Source: Streptomyces echinatus
Lineage (GTDB): Bacteria; Actinomycetota; Actinomycetes; Streptomycetales; Streptomycetaceae
Direction of reading: 5' to 3'
Assembly (NCBI RefSeq): GCF_014203595.1
Contig: NZ_JACHJK010000005.1
Span: 216,105 to 280,104, forward strand
Length of the DNA stretch: 64,000 nt
A model generated the notes under the pieces. That model was not told the DNA's origin, made no database searches, and saw only the letters and a list, made by a program, of their open reading frames with translations. Every line of letters starts with the position of its first letter. Within the stretch, counting starts at the first letter, position 1. Below, piece after piece: positions 7,004 to 15,535 of the stretch. A program made the position numbers and the translations under genes.

Positions 7004-7693
7004 CTACCGGTCCCGCCCGCACGCATAGGCCAGCGGGGAGATCAGCTCCTCCGCGTCCGGCAGCCACCGGTTCGCCGGGGTGGGCCGGCAGGCCCACTGC
7101 ACCGCCCCGCGGGACCCGAACCGGGTGGGCGGCGCCGCCACGTGCGCACCCTCGCCCAGAGCCACCAGATCCAGCGACGACAGCGACCACCCGATCTTGC
7201 GGACCAGGTCCGCCACCTTCACCGACGCCCCCGGCAGTACGAAGAACTGCATCCGCCGGTCCGGCGTCAGCGTGACCGGCCCGAGCGTCAGCTCCATCCG
7301 CTCCATCCGGGCCAGCGCCAGGAACCCCGCGCTCTCCGGGACGGACAGCGCGTCGAACGTCCGTCCCGTCGGCAGCAGGATCGACGCCGTCGGCTGCTTC
7401 TGCCACATCCGGCGCGCGACGGTCGCACTGCCGGTCGCCTGGGTCGCCCAGTCGGGGCGCGTGGGGTGCGCACCCGGCGCAGGGCAGGTGGCGTCCCCGC
7501 ACGAGCAGCGCTGCGTCCCGTCGACGGCTTCCAGCCAGGTGCCCGGGAACACGTCCCAGTGCCGCTCCTCGGCGTACCGTACGGCGGTCTCCAGCAGCGA
7601 TTCCCCGCGCTGCTGCGGGATGTGACCGGCCATCTGAGTGTTCTGGGCGCCCGCGATCGTCTCTTCCACGCTCCACTCAACTCCCGCACTCAC
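7004..7693 (-). CDS. Bifunctional primase/polymerase (Prim-Pol) N-domain protein
   Basis: 229 residues resembling a stand-alone Prim-Pol domain: LLETAVRYAEERHWDVFPGTWLE near residues 33-55, then a CSCGDATCPAPGAHPTRPDW segment that looks like a small metal-binding insert plus the GxHP motif of this family. In phages the domain makes primers. In Streptomyces this short version is chromosomal, sits beside an HTH/TPR regulator, and lacks a helicase partner. Catalytic acidic residues are hard to assign, so enzymatic activity is uncertain. GTG 7693 has a weak SD; an ATG 60 bases further in is an alternative start. Confidence 0.7.
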   Translation of the reverse strand: MSAGVEWSVEETIAGAQNTQMAGHIPQQRGESLLETAVRYAEERHWDVFPGTWLEAVDGTQRCSCGDATCPAPGAHPTRPDWATQATGSATVARRMWQKQPTASILLPTGRTFDALSVPESAGFLALARMERMELTLGPVTLTPDRRMQFFVLPGASVKVADLVRKIGWSLSSLDLVALGEGAHVAAPPTRFGSRGAVQWACRPTPANRWLPDAEELISPLAYACGRDR

Positions 7694-7857
7694 CGTGGGT
7701 TACGGCTGTAGCGCGCGCGGGGGAGGAGCATCGATTCGGCAGTCGGGGCGCATGGGTGCACAGCGAGGGGCGCGCGGGAGGAAGCGGGGCGAGGGGTGGG
7801 TAGCCAGGGATGGGGGTGGCATGCGTCTTTACCCCGGCAAACCGCACATGTCGCGCA

Positions 7858-7886
7858 TTGACGGTATGTCAGCTGGGCAGTGATCT
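7858..7886 (+). promoter_or_regulatory. Candidate promoter for the HTH/TPR regulator
   Basis: TTGACG (7858-7863), 17-base spacer, TGATCT (7881-7886), 49 bases before the ATG at 7936. Confidence 0.35.
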
Positions 7887-7935
7887 TCCGGCCGGAACTT
7901 CACGCTCCAGGGGATCGCAACGCAGGGGGTAGCAC

Positions 7936-9321
7936 ATGGCCGCAAGGCCTCTCGTGGCGAGGCAGCCGAACGAACGACTGCAGGCACTCATCCAGGAAGC
8001 GGGGTGCTCGAACGCCGGGCTGGCCCGGCGGGTCAACATGTGCGGCGCCGAGCACGGTCTCGACCTGCGCTACGACAAGACGTCCGTGGCCCGCTGGCTG
8101 CGCGGCCAGCAGCCGCGGGGCCGGGCCCCGGCGATCATCGCCGAGGCGCTCGGGCGCAAGCTCGGCCGTACGGTCACGATCGACGAGATCGGCATGGCCA
8201 ACGGCAAGAACCTCGCCTCGGGGGTCGGTCTCCAGTTCTCGCCGACGGTACTGGGGGCCATCGAGCAGGTCTGCGAGCTGTGGCGCAGCGACGTGGGGCG
8301 CCGGGACTTCCTGTCCGGCTCCTCCGTCGCGGCCTCCGCGCTGGTCGAGCCCAGCCGCGACTGGCTGATCTCGGCGCCGGACGCCCAGGTGGCCCGGCAG
8401 GCCGGCCCGCGCGTGGGCCAGGCCGACGTGGCCGCCGTCCGGTCCATGACCCAGGCGCTGGTGGACCTCGACCACCAGTACGGCAGCGGGCATGTGCGCC
8501 CGGTCGTCGTGCACTACCTCAACAGTGTCGTCTCCGGACTCCTCGCGGGCTCGTACCGGGAGGCGGCCGGCCGGGAACTCTTCGCCGCCGTCGCCCGGTT
8601 GACCGAGCTGGCCGGATACATGGCCGTCGACACCGGCCAACCGGGCCTGGCCCAGCGGTACTACATCCAGTCGCTGCGGCTCGCGCAGGCCGCCGGGGAC
8701 CGCGGGTACGGCGGTTACGTCCTCGCCGCGTCCATGAGCCATCTCGCCGCGCAGCTCGGGAACCCGCGGGAGATCTCCCAGTTGGCGCGGGCGGCGCAGG
8801 AGGGCACGCGCGGGCACGTGACCCCGCGCGCGGAGGCGATGTTCCACGCCGCCGAGGCGCGCGGGCACGCCCTGCTCGGCGACGCGCGCGCGGCGCAGAC
8901 GTCCGGCGGGCGGGCGATCGAGGCGATGGAGCGGGCGGACGGCTCCTCGGGGGACGATCCGGTGTGGATCGCGCACTTCGACGAGGCCTATCTGGCCGAC
9001 GAGTTGGCGCACTGCCACCGCGACCTCGGGCAGCCCGAGCAGGCGGCGCGGTACGCCGAGCAGTCGCTGGCCGGGCATCCCGAGTCCCGGGCCCGCCGGC
9101 GCGCCATCGGCTATGTGCTGCTCGCCACGGCCCAGGTGCAGCAGCGTGAGATCGAGCAGGCCTGCAACACGGGCATGAGAGCGGTGGAGTTGCTGGAGAC
9201 GCTCCGCTCCAACCGGGGCGCCGAGTACCTGGACGACCTCCAGCAGCGCCTGGATCCCTTCCGGGACGAGGCGGTGGTGAGGGAGTTCGGGGCGCGTCTC
9301 GATCTCCAGCAGGCCGCCTGA
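7936..9321 (+). CDS. HTH/TPR transcriptional regulator, NsdA-like
   Basis: 461 residues. The N-terminus (about 10-75) is an HTH-like region (ERLQALIQEAGCSNAGLARRVN, then YDKTSVARWLRGQQPRGRAP). The rest is a series of TPR-like helices (about 160-440: QALVDLDHQYGSGHVRP, LAQRYYIQSLRLAQAAGDRGYGGYVLAA, HCHRDLGQPEQAARYAEQSLAG). This layout is shared with NsdA, a negative regulator of antibiotic production and sporulation in S. coelicolor, and its paralogues. I assign it to the family, not to nsdA itself. AGGGGG precedes the ATG. A strong hairpin follows. Confidence 0.75.
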   Translation: MAARPLVARQPNERLQALIQEAGCSNAGLARRVNMCGAEHGLDLRYDKTSVARWLRGQQPRGRAPAIIAEALGRKLGRTVTIDEIGMANGKNLASGVGLQFSPTVLGAIEQVCELWRSDVGRRDFLSGSSVAASALVEPSRDWLISAPDAQVARQAGPRVGQADVAAVRSMTQALVDLDHQYGSGHVRPVVVHYLNSVVSGLLAGSYREAAGRELFAAVARLTELAGYMAVDTGQPGLAQRYYIQSLRLAQAAGDRGYGGYVLAASMSHLAAQLGNPREISQLARAAQEGTRGHVTPRAEAMFHAAEARGHALLGDARAAQTSGGRAIEAMERADGSSGDDPVWIAHFDEAYLADELAHCHRDLGQPEQAARYAEQSLAGHPESRARRRAIGYVLLATAQVQQREIEQACNTGMRAVELLETLRSNRGAEYLDDLQQRLDPFRDEAVVREFGARLDLQQAA

Positions 9322-9357
9322 TCACCGGCCCCGCGGACCGGTGAACCCGCGGAGAAC

Positions 9358-9381
9358 GGCACCCGGCGTGCGCCGGGTGCC
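9358..9381 (+). terminator. Hairpin terminator after the HTH/TPR gene
   Basis: GGCACCCGGC with its perfect complement across a four-base loop, 36 bases after the stop codon. Confidence 0.75.
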
Positions 9382-9425
9382 CTGTAACAGCGTCTCGCGG
9401 CGCGGTTCTGTTACAGCTGTCACAG
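9382..9425 (+). promoter_or_regulatory. Triple CTGTNACAG operator-like array
   Basis: CTGTAACAG (9382-9390), CTGTTACAG (9408-9416) and CTGTCACAG (9417-9425) are three copies of one 9-bp palindrome, the last two directly abutted. They lie 98 bases before the start of the repeat-rich membrane protein at 9523. The GTAAC-like half sites recall MtrA targets, but that link is a guess. Confidence 0.5.
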
Positions 9426-9522
9426 GAAGGAAGATCACGCCCTGAGCTGCGTGGCACCCGGCTCGGGGGACCCGGTAGCGTGAGCCGACGATTCACAAGG
9501 TCCCCCATTAGTAGGAGTCCCG

Positions 9523-11187
9523 GTGACGCAGAGTGGACAGGGCGAGGAGCCCTCGGCGCAGCCCGCGCGCGAAGGCATCGTGCTGCCCTCCGACGGAGGC
9601 GAGCCCCTGTTGCCGGGCATGACCGCGACGCCCGCGCCCGCCGGCCCCGCCGGAGGCCAGGCCTGGGGCGGTTCCTGGGGCCCCGGACAGCAGGCGCCCC
9701 AGGCGGGCCAGGGCTGGTCCCCGGCGCCGGCCCAGCAGTGGACCGGCCCCGAGCAGTCCCCGGCCCCCGCGGGCCCCGGCCCGCTGCCCCCGGAGGGCGC
9801 CCCGGCCCCCTCGTACGGCGGCCAGGCGCCCGGCTACGGCGGCGATGCGCCCTCCTACGGCGGCCAGGCACCCGGCTACGGCGGCGAGGCCCCCTCCTAC
9901 GGCGGTCAGGTCCCCGGCGGTCAGGCCGGTCCCGGCGCCTACGGCGCACCTCAGCAGCCCGCGTACGGCACGCCGGACCCCTACCAGCAGCACCAGCAGC
10001 ACCAGCAGCCGTACCCGGCGCAGCCCGCCGCCCCGCTGCCGGACGCGTATCCGGCCACGGGCGCCCCGCTGCCCCCGGCCGCCGACGGCGCGACCCAGTA
10101 CATCCCGCCCGTGCAGGCCGCGCCGGCCGACGGCGCGACCCAGTACATCCCGCCGGTCGCCGCGGGGCCCGGGCACGACGCGGCCACCCAGTACATACCG
10201 CCGGTGACGCCGGGCTCGCTGCCGCCGGAGTCGGGCAGCGAGCAGACGCGCTACCTCGGGCAGGCGCCCCGGCAGACGGCGCCCGCGCCCTCCGACGCCG
10301 AGGCCACGCAGTACATCCCGCCCTACGCCGCCCCGGGGCAGGCGCAGGGGGCGGACCGGCACCCGCCCGCCGAGTTCGACAACCTCTTCCGCGGTGGTGC
10401 GGCGGCCGACGACGGCCCGGCCGGATCCACCCAGCAGCTCCCGCTCGTCCAGCAGCCGGACGCCTACCCCGGCCCGGCGCGGTCGTCGTACCGCCCGGCG
10501 CAGTCGTCGTACGACATGGAGCCGGACGACGGCGGGGGGCGGCGCACCGGCCGCTCGCGGGTGCCGCTGATCGCCGCCGTCGGGATCGGCCTGATCGTGG
10601 TCGGTGTCGGCGCCGGCGCGCTGATCGGCGGTGGCGGCGACGACCAGGGCGGTGACGACAAGGACCAGACGGTCGCCGCCGCCTCGCCGGCGCAGTCGCA
10701 GGGCTCCGCCTCGCCCAGCGCCACCGTCGACCCCGCCCGGCAGCAGGCGGTCGAGCTGGACAAGCTGCTCGCGGACAGCGGCAGCAGCCGGGCCTCCGTG
10801 ATCCAGGCGGTGGCCGACGTCAAGCAGTGCGACAACCTCGACCAGGCCGCGTCGAGCCTGCGGGACGCGGCCAAGCAGCGCAACGAGCTGGTGACCCGGC
10901 TCGGCAAGCTGACCACGGACAAGCTCCAGGCGCAGGGTCAGCTGAGGGACGCCCTGACCAAGGCGTGGCAGGCGTCCGCCGCGGCGGACAACCACTACGC
11001 GGCCTGGGCCGGCCAGGCCAAGGGCCACAAGGGCTGCCGCAAGGGCCACGCCCGCACCACCGGCGAGACCCAGGCCGGCAACCGGGAGAGCGGTACCGCC
11101 AGCCAGCAGAAGGGCCGGGCGGCGGGGCTGTGGAACACCATCGCGCAGAAGTACGGTCTGACCCAGCGCCAGCCCACCCAGCTCTGA
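9523..11187 (+). CDS. Pro/Gln/Gly-rich repeat protein with one membrane span
   Basis: 554 residues. The N-terminal ~340 residues are low-complexity and disordered, with alternating YGGQAPGYGG-type repeats (about 98-135) and four ATQYIPP repeats (about 190-270). A single hydrophobic span (VPLIAAVGIGLIVVGVGAGALIGG, about 347-370) follows. The C-terminal ~180 residues are predicted extracellular, helical and Gln/Lys-rich, with two Cys. The orientation (cytoplasmic disordered tail, external domain) resembles other Streptomyces envelope proteins of unknown role. GTG 9523 has GTAGGAG before it. No enzyme motif is visible. Confidence 0.8.
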   Translation: MTQSGQGEEPSAQPAREGIVLPSDGGEPLLPGMTATPAPAGPAGGQAWGGSWGPGQQAPQAGQGWSPAPAQQWTGPEQSPAPAGPGPLPPEGAPAPSYGGQAPGYGGDAPSYGGQAPGYGGEAPSYGGQVPGGQAGPGAYGAPQQPAYGTPDPYQQHQQHQQPYPAQPAAPLPDAYPATGAPLPPAADGATQYIPPVQAAPADGATQYIPPVAAGPGHDAATQYIPPVTPGSLPPESGSEQTRYLGQAPRQTAPAPSDAEATQYIPPYAAPGQAQGADRHPPAEFDNLFRGGAAADDGPAGSTQQLPLVQQPDAYPGPARSSYRPAQSSYDMEPDDGGGRRTGRSRVPLIAAVGIGLIVVGVGAGALIGGGGDDQGGDDKDQTVAAASPAQSQGSASPSATVDPARQQAVELDKLLADSGSSRASVIQAVADVKQCDNLDQAASSLRDAAKQRNELVTRLGKLTTDKLQAQGQLRDALTKAWQASAAADNHYAAWAGQAKGHKGCRKGHARTTGETQAGNRESGTASQQKGRAAGLWNTIAQKYGLTQRQPTQL

Positions 11188-11206
11188 CCTCCGGCATCGC
11201 CCCGGC

Positions 11207-11226
11207 GGGCCCCGGACGCGGGGCCC
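11207..11226. terminator. Bidirectional hairpin between convergent genes
   Basis: GGGCCCC (11207-11213) pairs with GGGGCCC (11220-11226) across a six-base loop, in the short gap between the membrane-protein gene and the lipoprotein gene. Confidence 0.65.
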
Positions 11227-11227
11227 G

Positions 11228-12559
11228 TCACGGCACCTCGGCGTGCTCCAGGACCGAGGTCAGGTCGGCGATCCCGTCGGCACCGCCGATGCCCTTGCGA
11301 GCCGCCACCAGCTTGCCGTCCCGCACCACCTGCAGGGTGACGTGGGCGTTGACCAGCCGCGGGAATCCGACCCCGGCGAGCTTGCCCTCGTAGGGCCAGT
11401 ACAGGGTCGGGGTGAGGCCGCCGGTGGAGACCCGCAGGCCGCCGTTGAGGGTGCGCCGCACGGTGTCGGCGCTCACCTCGCCGGCGCCGATCTTCTCCAG
11501 GACGGCCTTGAGCACGGTGTAGGCGATCCACGTGGTCTGCACGCCGGCGTCCGCGGGGTCGATGCGGTTGTCGCCGAAGGCCTCCTCGTTGATCACCTTC
11601 TTCATCGGTTCCCAGCGGGGGTCGGAGGCGACCGGGTACCAGCTGGTGATGTACGCCCCCTCGTACGGTCCGGACGCCCCGCCCGTGGCGTTGACCACCG
11701 TCTGGTCGACGCTGCCGAGCACGGTCGCCGTGCGCACGTCCGGGTAGCTCTCGCGGGCCCGCCGGAAGGAGTCCATGAAGGTGTCCGTGCGGTCCCCGAG
11801 CGCGGGCACCACACAGCCCTTCCGGGTCACGTCCTCGGTGGCGCGGCGCAGCGCCCGGTCGGCCTGGCCGCCGTACTCGGTGGCGTCCTCGGCGGCGAGC
11901 TGGTCGTCGGCGTTCGCGTGGCCGCCCGACTTCAGCCCGGAGTCGAGCATCGCGGGCAGCTCGTCGCCGGCGATGCTGTCGGGGCGGACCAGGGCGACCT
12001 TGCCGCAGTCGGCCGCGAGAGCCTTGCCGAGGCCGGCCAGCAGGGCGGGCTGGCCGCCGTTGACCGGGTACGACAGGGCGCCGGTGAACTCGTCGTTGGT
12101 GACCCCGTAGCCGCCCACGTAGGGGATTCCGGCGCCCTCCAGGGGGGCGAGGTAGGAGTCGCCGAACTGGCTGTAGGAGCCGACGACCGCGACCACGTTC
12201 TCGCTCGCCGCGCGCCGGGCGCACTTCGCGGCGCCCACGCTGTCGTTCTGGTCGTTGCAGGTCAGGACCTCGAGGTCGCGGCCGTTGATGCCGCCGTGCG
12301 CGTTGACCCACTTCGCGTAGGCAAGGGCCATCGCGGGCATGCCGGGCTTGTTGGTCGCGTCGGTGTCCTGCGGGGCCCAGGTCATCACCTTGATCGGGTC
12401 ATCCCCGGAGCCCCCCGTGGCACCGGGGATGACCCCGCATGCGGCGGTGAGCGACGCACAGAGGGCCACGGCACCTGCGGCGAGGGCAGTGGCTCTGACG
12501 GGGCGGGGGAGAGCGGGACGGGGGGTGTCGCGGGTGCGTCGCCTGCCGGTCATGGACAC
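11228..12559 (-). CDS. Branched-chain amino acid-type ABC substrate-binding lipoprotein
   Basis: 443 residues. A twin-Arg-rich N-terminus and hydrophobic segment end in lipobox LTAAC near residue 42, so it is probably a lipid-anchored extracellular receptor. The mature part is a periplasmic-binding type 6 (Leu/Ile/Val) fold: MALAYAKWVNAHGGINGRDLEVLTCND, then VVAVVGSYSQFGDSYLAPLEGAGIPYVGG. No permease or ATPase genes are adjacent, so it is an orphan receptor or uses a remote transporter. GTG 12559 was preferred to ATG 12553 because GAGGGA lies seven bases upstream. The frame stays open far upstream across purU, but that extension is an antisense artefact. Confidence 0.87.
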   Translation of the reverse strand: MSMTGRRRTRDTPRPALPRPVRATALAAGAVALCASLTAACGVIPGATGGSGDDPIKVMTWAPQDTDATNKPGMPAMALAYAKWVNAHGGINGRDLEVLTCNDQNDSVGAAKCARRAASENVVAVVGSYSQFGDSYLAPLEGAGIPYVGGYGVTNDEFTGALSYPVNGGQPALLAGLGKALAADCGKVALVRPDSIAGDELPAMLDSGLKSGGHANADDQLAAEDATEYGGQADRALRRATEDVTRKGCVVPALGDRTDTFMDSFRRARESYPDVRTATVLGSVDQTVVNATGGASGPYEGAYITSWYPVASDPRWEPMKKVINEEAFGDNRIDPADAGVQTTWIAYTVLKAVLEKIGAGEVSADTVRRTLNGGLRVSTGGLTPTLYWPYEGKLAGVGFPRLVNAHVTLQVVRDGKLVAARKGIGGADGIADLTSVLEHAEVP

Positions 12560-12670
12560 GCACGATTCCCTCACACCACTAACCCGGGAGTGACTCTTGG
12601 TCAACGCAAGGTGACATGGAGGTGAATTGGAGGGGCTGGTGCGACCCGTGGGACGGGGAACGTACGATCG

Positions 12671-13171
12671 ATGACCGTGCAAGGTTCGGAGAACTCTTCC
12701 CGTCGCGGCCGTCGCTCCTCCACCATGGGCGGCATGCCCCTGAACGACATGCCGTGGTGGCGGTGGCGCTGCAATGTGCGCTCGGCGCTGCACATGCTCT
12801 CCGACCCGGTGTTCCAGCGGGACGTCTGGCTGGCCGGTGCGGACGGATACGGCGACGTCACGGACGCCGTGTACCGGCTGGTGGAGGACACCTGGCTGGA
12901 CAACTGGTCGGCGGAGAAGTACGTCGGCACCATATTCCGGGACTCGCAGGAGGCGGCGCTCGTCGACACCGCCGTGCTGCGGGTGCTGCGGATCATGCAC
13001 CAGGTCGGCCCGGACGCGCCGGTCGCCGCCTATCTGGACCACACCGGCTGGCCGGACGCGGTGCGGGCGGCGCAGGACGCGCATGTGCGGATGTCGGTGA
13101 GCGACGGGGAGGACCCGGACACACCGCCGAAGAGCCTGGAAGTGCTGCGCATCCTGACGAGGTCCGCGTAG
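12671..13171 (+). CDS. SCO4402-family protein
   Basis: 166 residues, conserved in Streptomyces beside purU and named after the S. coelicolor gene. A basic N-terminus (about 1-20) is followed by a helical domain with MPWWRWRCNVRSALHMLSD, DVWLAGADGYGDVTDAVYRLVEDTWLDNWS and an Ala-rich helix containing RVLRIMHQVGPDAP. No catalytic motif is recognisable. It ends 45 bases before purU and may be cotranscribed with it. The role is unknown. Confidence 0.8.
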   Translation: MTVQGSENSSRRGRRSSTMGGMPLNDMPWWRWRCNVRSALHMLSDPVFQRDVWLAGADGYGDVTDAVYRLVEDTWLDNWSAEKYVGTIFRDSQEAALVDTAVLRVLRIMHQVGPDAPVAAYLDHTGWPDAVRAAQDAHVRMSVSDGEDPDTPPKSLEVLRILTRSA

Positions 13172-13216
13172 CGGACGGCGGCCCGCGCGGAAGGCGGGTG
13201 TGGGAACCTGTAGTGC

Positions 13217-14101
13217 ATGACTGAGCAGTCCGCCTCTTCCGCCGCAGCACCGGCCGACCAGTACGTTCTCACGCTGTCCTGCCCGGACAAGCAGGGCATC
13301 GTGCACGCGGTGTCCAGCTACCTGTTCATGACCGGCTGCAACATCGAGGACAGCCAGCAGTTCGGCGACCACGACACCGGACTGTTCTTCATGCGCGTCC
13401 ACTTCTCGGCCGAGGCGCCGGTGACGGTGGAGAAGCTGCGGGCGAGCTTCGCCGCGATCGGCGACTCCTTCCACATGGCCTGGCAGCTCAACCGGGCCGA
13501 CCAGAAGATGCGCATCCTGCTCATGGTCAGCAAGTTCGGGCACTGCCTGAACGACCTGCTGTTCCGGGCGCGGATCGGCGCGCTGCCGGTGGAGATCGTG
13601 GGCGTGGTGTCGAATCACACCGACTTCGAGGAACTGGTGGGTTCCTACAACGTCCCCTTCCACCACATTCCGGTCACGAAGGACAACAAGTCGGAGGCCG
13701 AGGCGCAGCTGCTGGAGATCGTGCGCGAGGAGAAGGTCGAACTGGTCATCCTCGCCCGCTACATGCAGGTCCTCTCGGACGACCTGTGCAAGCAGCTCAG
13801 CGGCCGGATCATCAACATCCACCACTCGTTCCTGCCGAGCTTCAAGGGCGCGAAGCCGTACCACCAGGCGCATGCGCGGGGTGTGAAGCTGATCGGGGCC
13901 ACGGCGCACTACGTCACGGCGGACCTGGACGAGGGGCCGATCATCGAGCAGGAGGTCGAGCGGGTCGGGCACGACGTGACGCCGGACCAGCTGGTCGCCG
14001 TCGGCCGCGATGTGGAGTGCCAGGCGCTGGCGCGTGCGGTGAAGTGGCACGCGGAGCGGCGCATCCTGCTCAACGGCCGGCGGACGGTGGTGTTCGCGTA
14101 G
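13217..14101 (+). CDS. purU: Formyltetrahydrofolate deformylase
   Basis: Hydrolyses 10-formyl-THF to formate and THF, balancing one-carbon pools. 294 residues: an ACT domain (about 13-95, LTLSCPDKQGIVHAVSSYLF) and a formyltransferase-like domain (about 98-294) with the signature IINIHHSFLPSFKGAKPYHQAHARGVKLIGATAHYVT. Conserved Asn, His and Asp catalytic residues are present (NIHH near 197; DLDEGPIIEQ near 237). It is slightly longer than the E. coli enzyme because of the N-terminal tail. It is convergent with the EF-hand gene. Confidence 0.97.
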   Translation: MTEQSASSAAAPADQYVLTLSCPDKQGIVHAVSSYLFMTGCNIEDSQQFGDHDTGLFFMRVHFSAEAPVTVEKLRASFAAIGDSFHMAWQLNRADQKMRILLMVSKFGHCLNDLLFRARIGALPVEIVGVVSNHTDFEELVGSYNVPFHHIPVTKDNKSEAEAQLLEIVREEKVELVILARYMQVLSDDLCKQLSGRIINIHHSFLPSFKGAKPYHQAHARGVKLIGATAHYVTADLDEGPIIEQEVERVGHDVTPDQLVAVGRDVECQALARAVKWHAERRILLNGRRTVVFA

Positions 14102-14126
14102 GGCTCCGGCCCCGGGGGCGGTGCGC

Positions 14127-14639
14127 CTACTCGGGCACCGTGAAGTAGCGGGCGAAGGCCGGGACGACGTCCGCCTCGCCGACCCTTCCGTCGCCGTCGG
14201 CGTCGAGGGCGGCGGCGGTCGCCTCGGCGACGCCGGCCGGCACGTGCAGCACCCTGAGCACGCGCACGGTGTCCGCGATGTCGATGCGGCCGTCGCCGTC
14301 GGTGTCGGCCACCGCCAGTGCCGCGTGCAGGAAGGGGCGGGCGATCTCGGCGAAGCGGTCGGGGTTGTCGCGCAGCCGCTTGACCGCGCCGGTGACGAAC
14401 TCCTGACGGCTGATGCGCTGGTCGCCGTCCCGGTCGGCGATGCCGGCCATGCCCTGCCAGAACGCCTCCGCTCCGGAGTACAGCGCCTGCCCCTTGTCGG
14501 AGCGGGCGGGCACGGCGAACTCGGCGAGCAGCGCCTTGGCCGCCGCGCTGAAGTCCTCGCGGTCGATGGTGCCGTTGCCGTCCTGGTCGAAGCCGGCGAA
14601 CCGGGCGGCGATCCTGCGCTCGTACTCGGTGCTGACCAT
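14127..14639 (-). CDS. EF-hand calcium-binding protein, calerythrin-like
   Basis: 170 residues with four EF-hand loops: DQDGNGTIDRED (about 17-28), DRDGDQRISRQE (about 68-79), DTDGDGRIDIAD (about 114-125) and DADGDGRVGEAD (about 148-159). All have Asp at positions 1, 3 and 5. Position 12 is Glu in the second loop and Asp in the other three, so affinity may vary. The layout matches bacterial calerythrin/CabD-type cytosolic calcium buffers or sensors. ATG 14639 has GAAGAG before it. Confidence 0.9.
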   Translation of the reverse strand: MVSTEYERRIAARFAGFDQDGNGTIDREDFSAAAKALLAEFAVPARSDKGQALYSGAEAFWQGMAGIADRDGDQRISRQEFVTGAVKRLRDNPDRFAEIARPFLHAALAVADTDGDGRIDIADTVRVLRVLHVPAGVAEATAAALDADGDGRVGEADVVPAFARYFTVPE

Positions 14640-14820
14640 GTCTCTTCGGGCCGCCTTCACATGAGGGTCGTACGGGAGGGTCCTGGCCGGCCGGTGGGCC
14701 GGTCCGGCTGGGAGCGTACGACGCGGGTGGCCGCCGAACGGCGGAAAACCGGCGACTGTGCCAAGACCGGGGGAATACTGCGACAACTGTGTGGCCGATG
14801 CGCGGGGGCGTGACGGCCGC

Positions 14821-15195
14821 TCAGGCGGAGAGCGGATCCGCCTCGTCCGTGGTCGCGGAGTCGAGGTCGGGGCGGACGTCGAAGAGCCGGCGCACGCCGA
14901 GCGCGCCGAGGACGCGGTTGACGTGGGAGCCGTCGTCGGCGCCCCGGTCCGGCAGGATCAGCCGCAGCCGGCCCTGACAGGAACGGATCAGCCGCCGGGC
15001 GGCGATGAGGACGCCGACCCCGCTGGAATCGCAGAAGAACACGTCGGAGAGGTCCACGACGAGGCTGTGGTGCCCCTCGGCGACGACGTCGTGCACGCGT
15101 TGACGCAGCACCGGCGAGGTCATCAGGTCCAGTTCCCCGGACACCCGGAGCACGGCCCACTCGCCCTGTTCGACGCCGGTCACATTGAATGCCAC
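14821..15195 (-). CDS. STAS-domain anti-sigma factor antagonist
   Basis: 124 residues forming one STAS domain. The phosphorylatable serine is in FFCDSSGVGVLIAARR near residue 58, and GELDLMTSPVLRQRV near residue 22 is typical of SpoIIAA/RsbV proteins. In its dephosphorylated form such a protein sequesters an RsbW-like kinase to free a sigma factor. GTG 15195 is preferred to GTG 15201 because GGAGGGG would be only one base from the upstream codon. It is divergent from the sigma gene at 15536. A candidate kinase partner (HATPase) is encoded at 23091. Confidence 0.88.
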   Translation of the reverse strand: MAFNVTGVEQGEWAVLRVSGELDLMTSPVLRQRVHDVVAEGHHSLVVDLSDVFFCDSSGVGVLIAARRLIRSCQGRLRLILPDRGADDGSHVNRVLGALGVRRLFDVRPDLDSATTDEADPLSA

Positions 15196-15535
15196 GGCCA
15201 CGCCCCTCCGCTCGCCGGATCTCCCGGAACCGCCCGGAAACGGAAGCGATTCCTACGTTTCTTTCCGCGCGGCTGCCCAGCGGCCGTTCCCTGAAACGTG
15301 GCGCGCCAAACGGCAGGTGATCGACAAGGGGCTTGTTTCGGTCACTATCGATCCTGTTCGATCAATGGTGAACGCGTCTTGTGTGAAGGTTATGTGAAGG
15401 GGGCACTATCACCTGCGACGCTCCCGGGGGCGCACATTGACACAAAGGGGCGTGCGTTGTCGGACGTGCCGACTACATTCGAGAGGGCAGGACCGACAGG
15501 CTGGATGGGCCGGACACGGTGAGGGGAGGGACCGC
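15196..15535. other. Divergent control region of STAS and sigma genes
   Basis: 340 bases, less GC-rich than its surroundings. It contains two identical octamers TGTGAAGG (15382-15389, 15393-15400) spaced 11 bp apart, a GATC-rich dyad near 15345-15366, and a perfect TTGACA in the run-up to the sigma gene with no clear -10. GAGGGGAGGG before ATG 15536 is the sigma-gene SD. No gene is supported. Confidence 0.45.

Noticed and set aside
7004..7693. Prim-Pol gene as sign of a prophage or integrated plasmid
   Set aside because: No integrase, att sites, helicase, tra or structural genes nearby; neighbours are conserved chromosomal genes and composition is uniform.
9813..10330. Regularly spaced repeats resembling a CRISPR or VNTR array
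   Set aside because: They are in-frame coding repeats (YGG and ATQYIPP) with no unique spacers and no cas genes.
12560..14050. Upstream extension of the lipoprotein frame through purU (about 500 extra codons)
   Set aside because: It would remove the signal peptide from the N-terminus and run antisense to purU; the SD-supported GTG at 12559 gives a proper lipoprotein.
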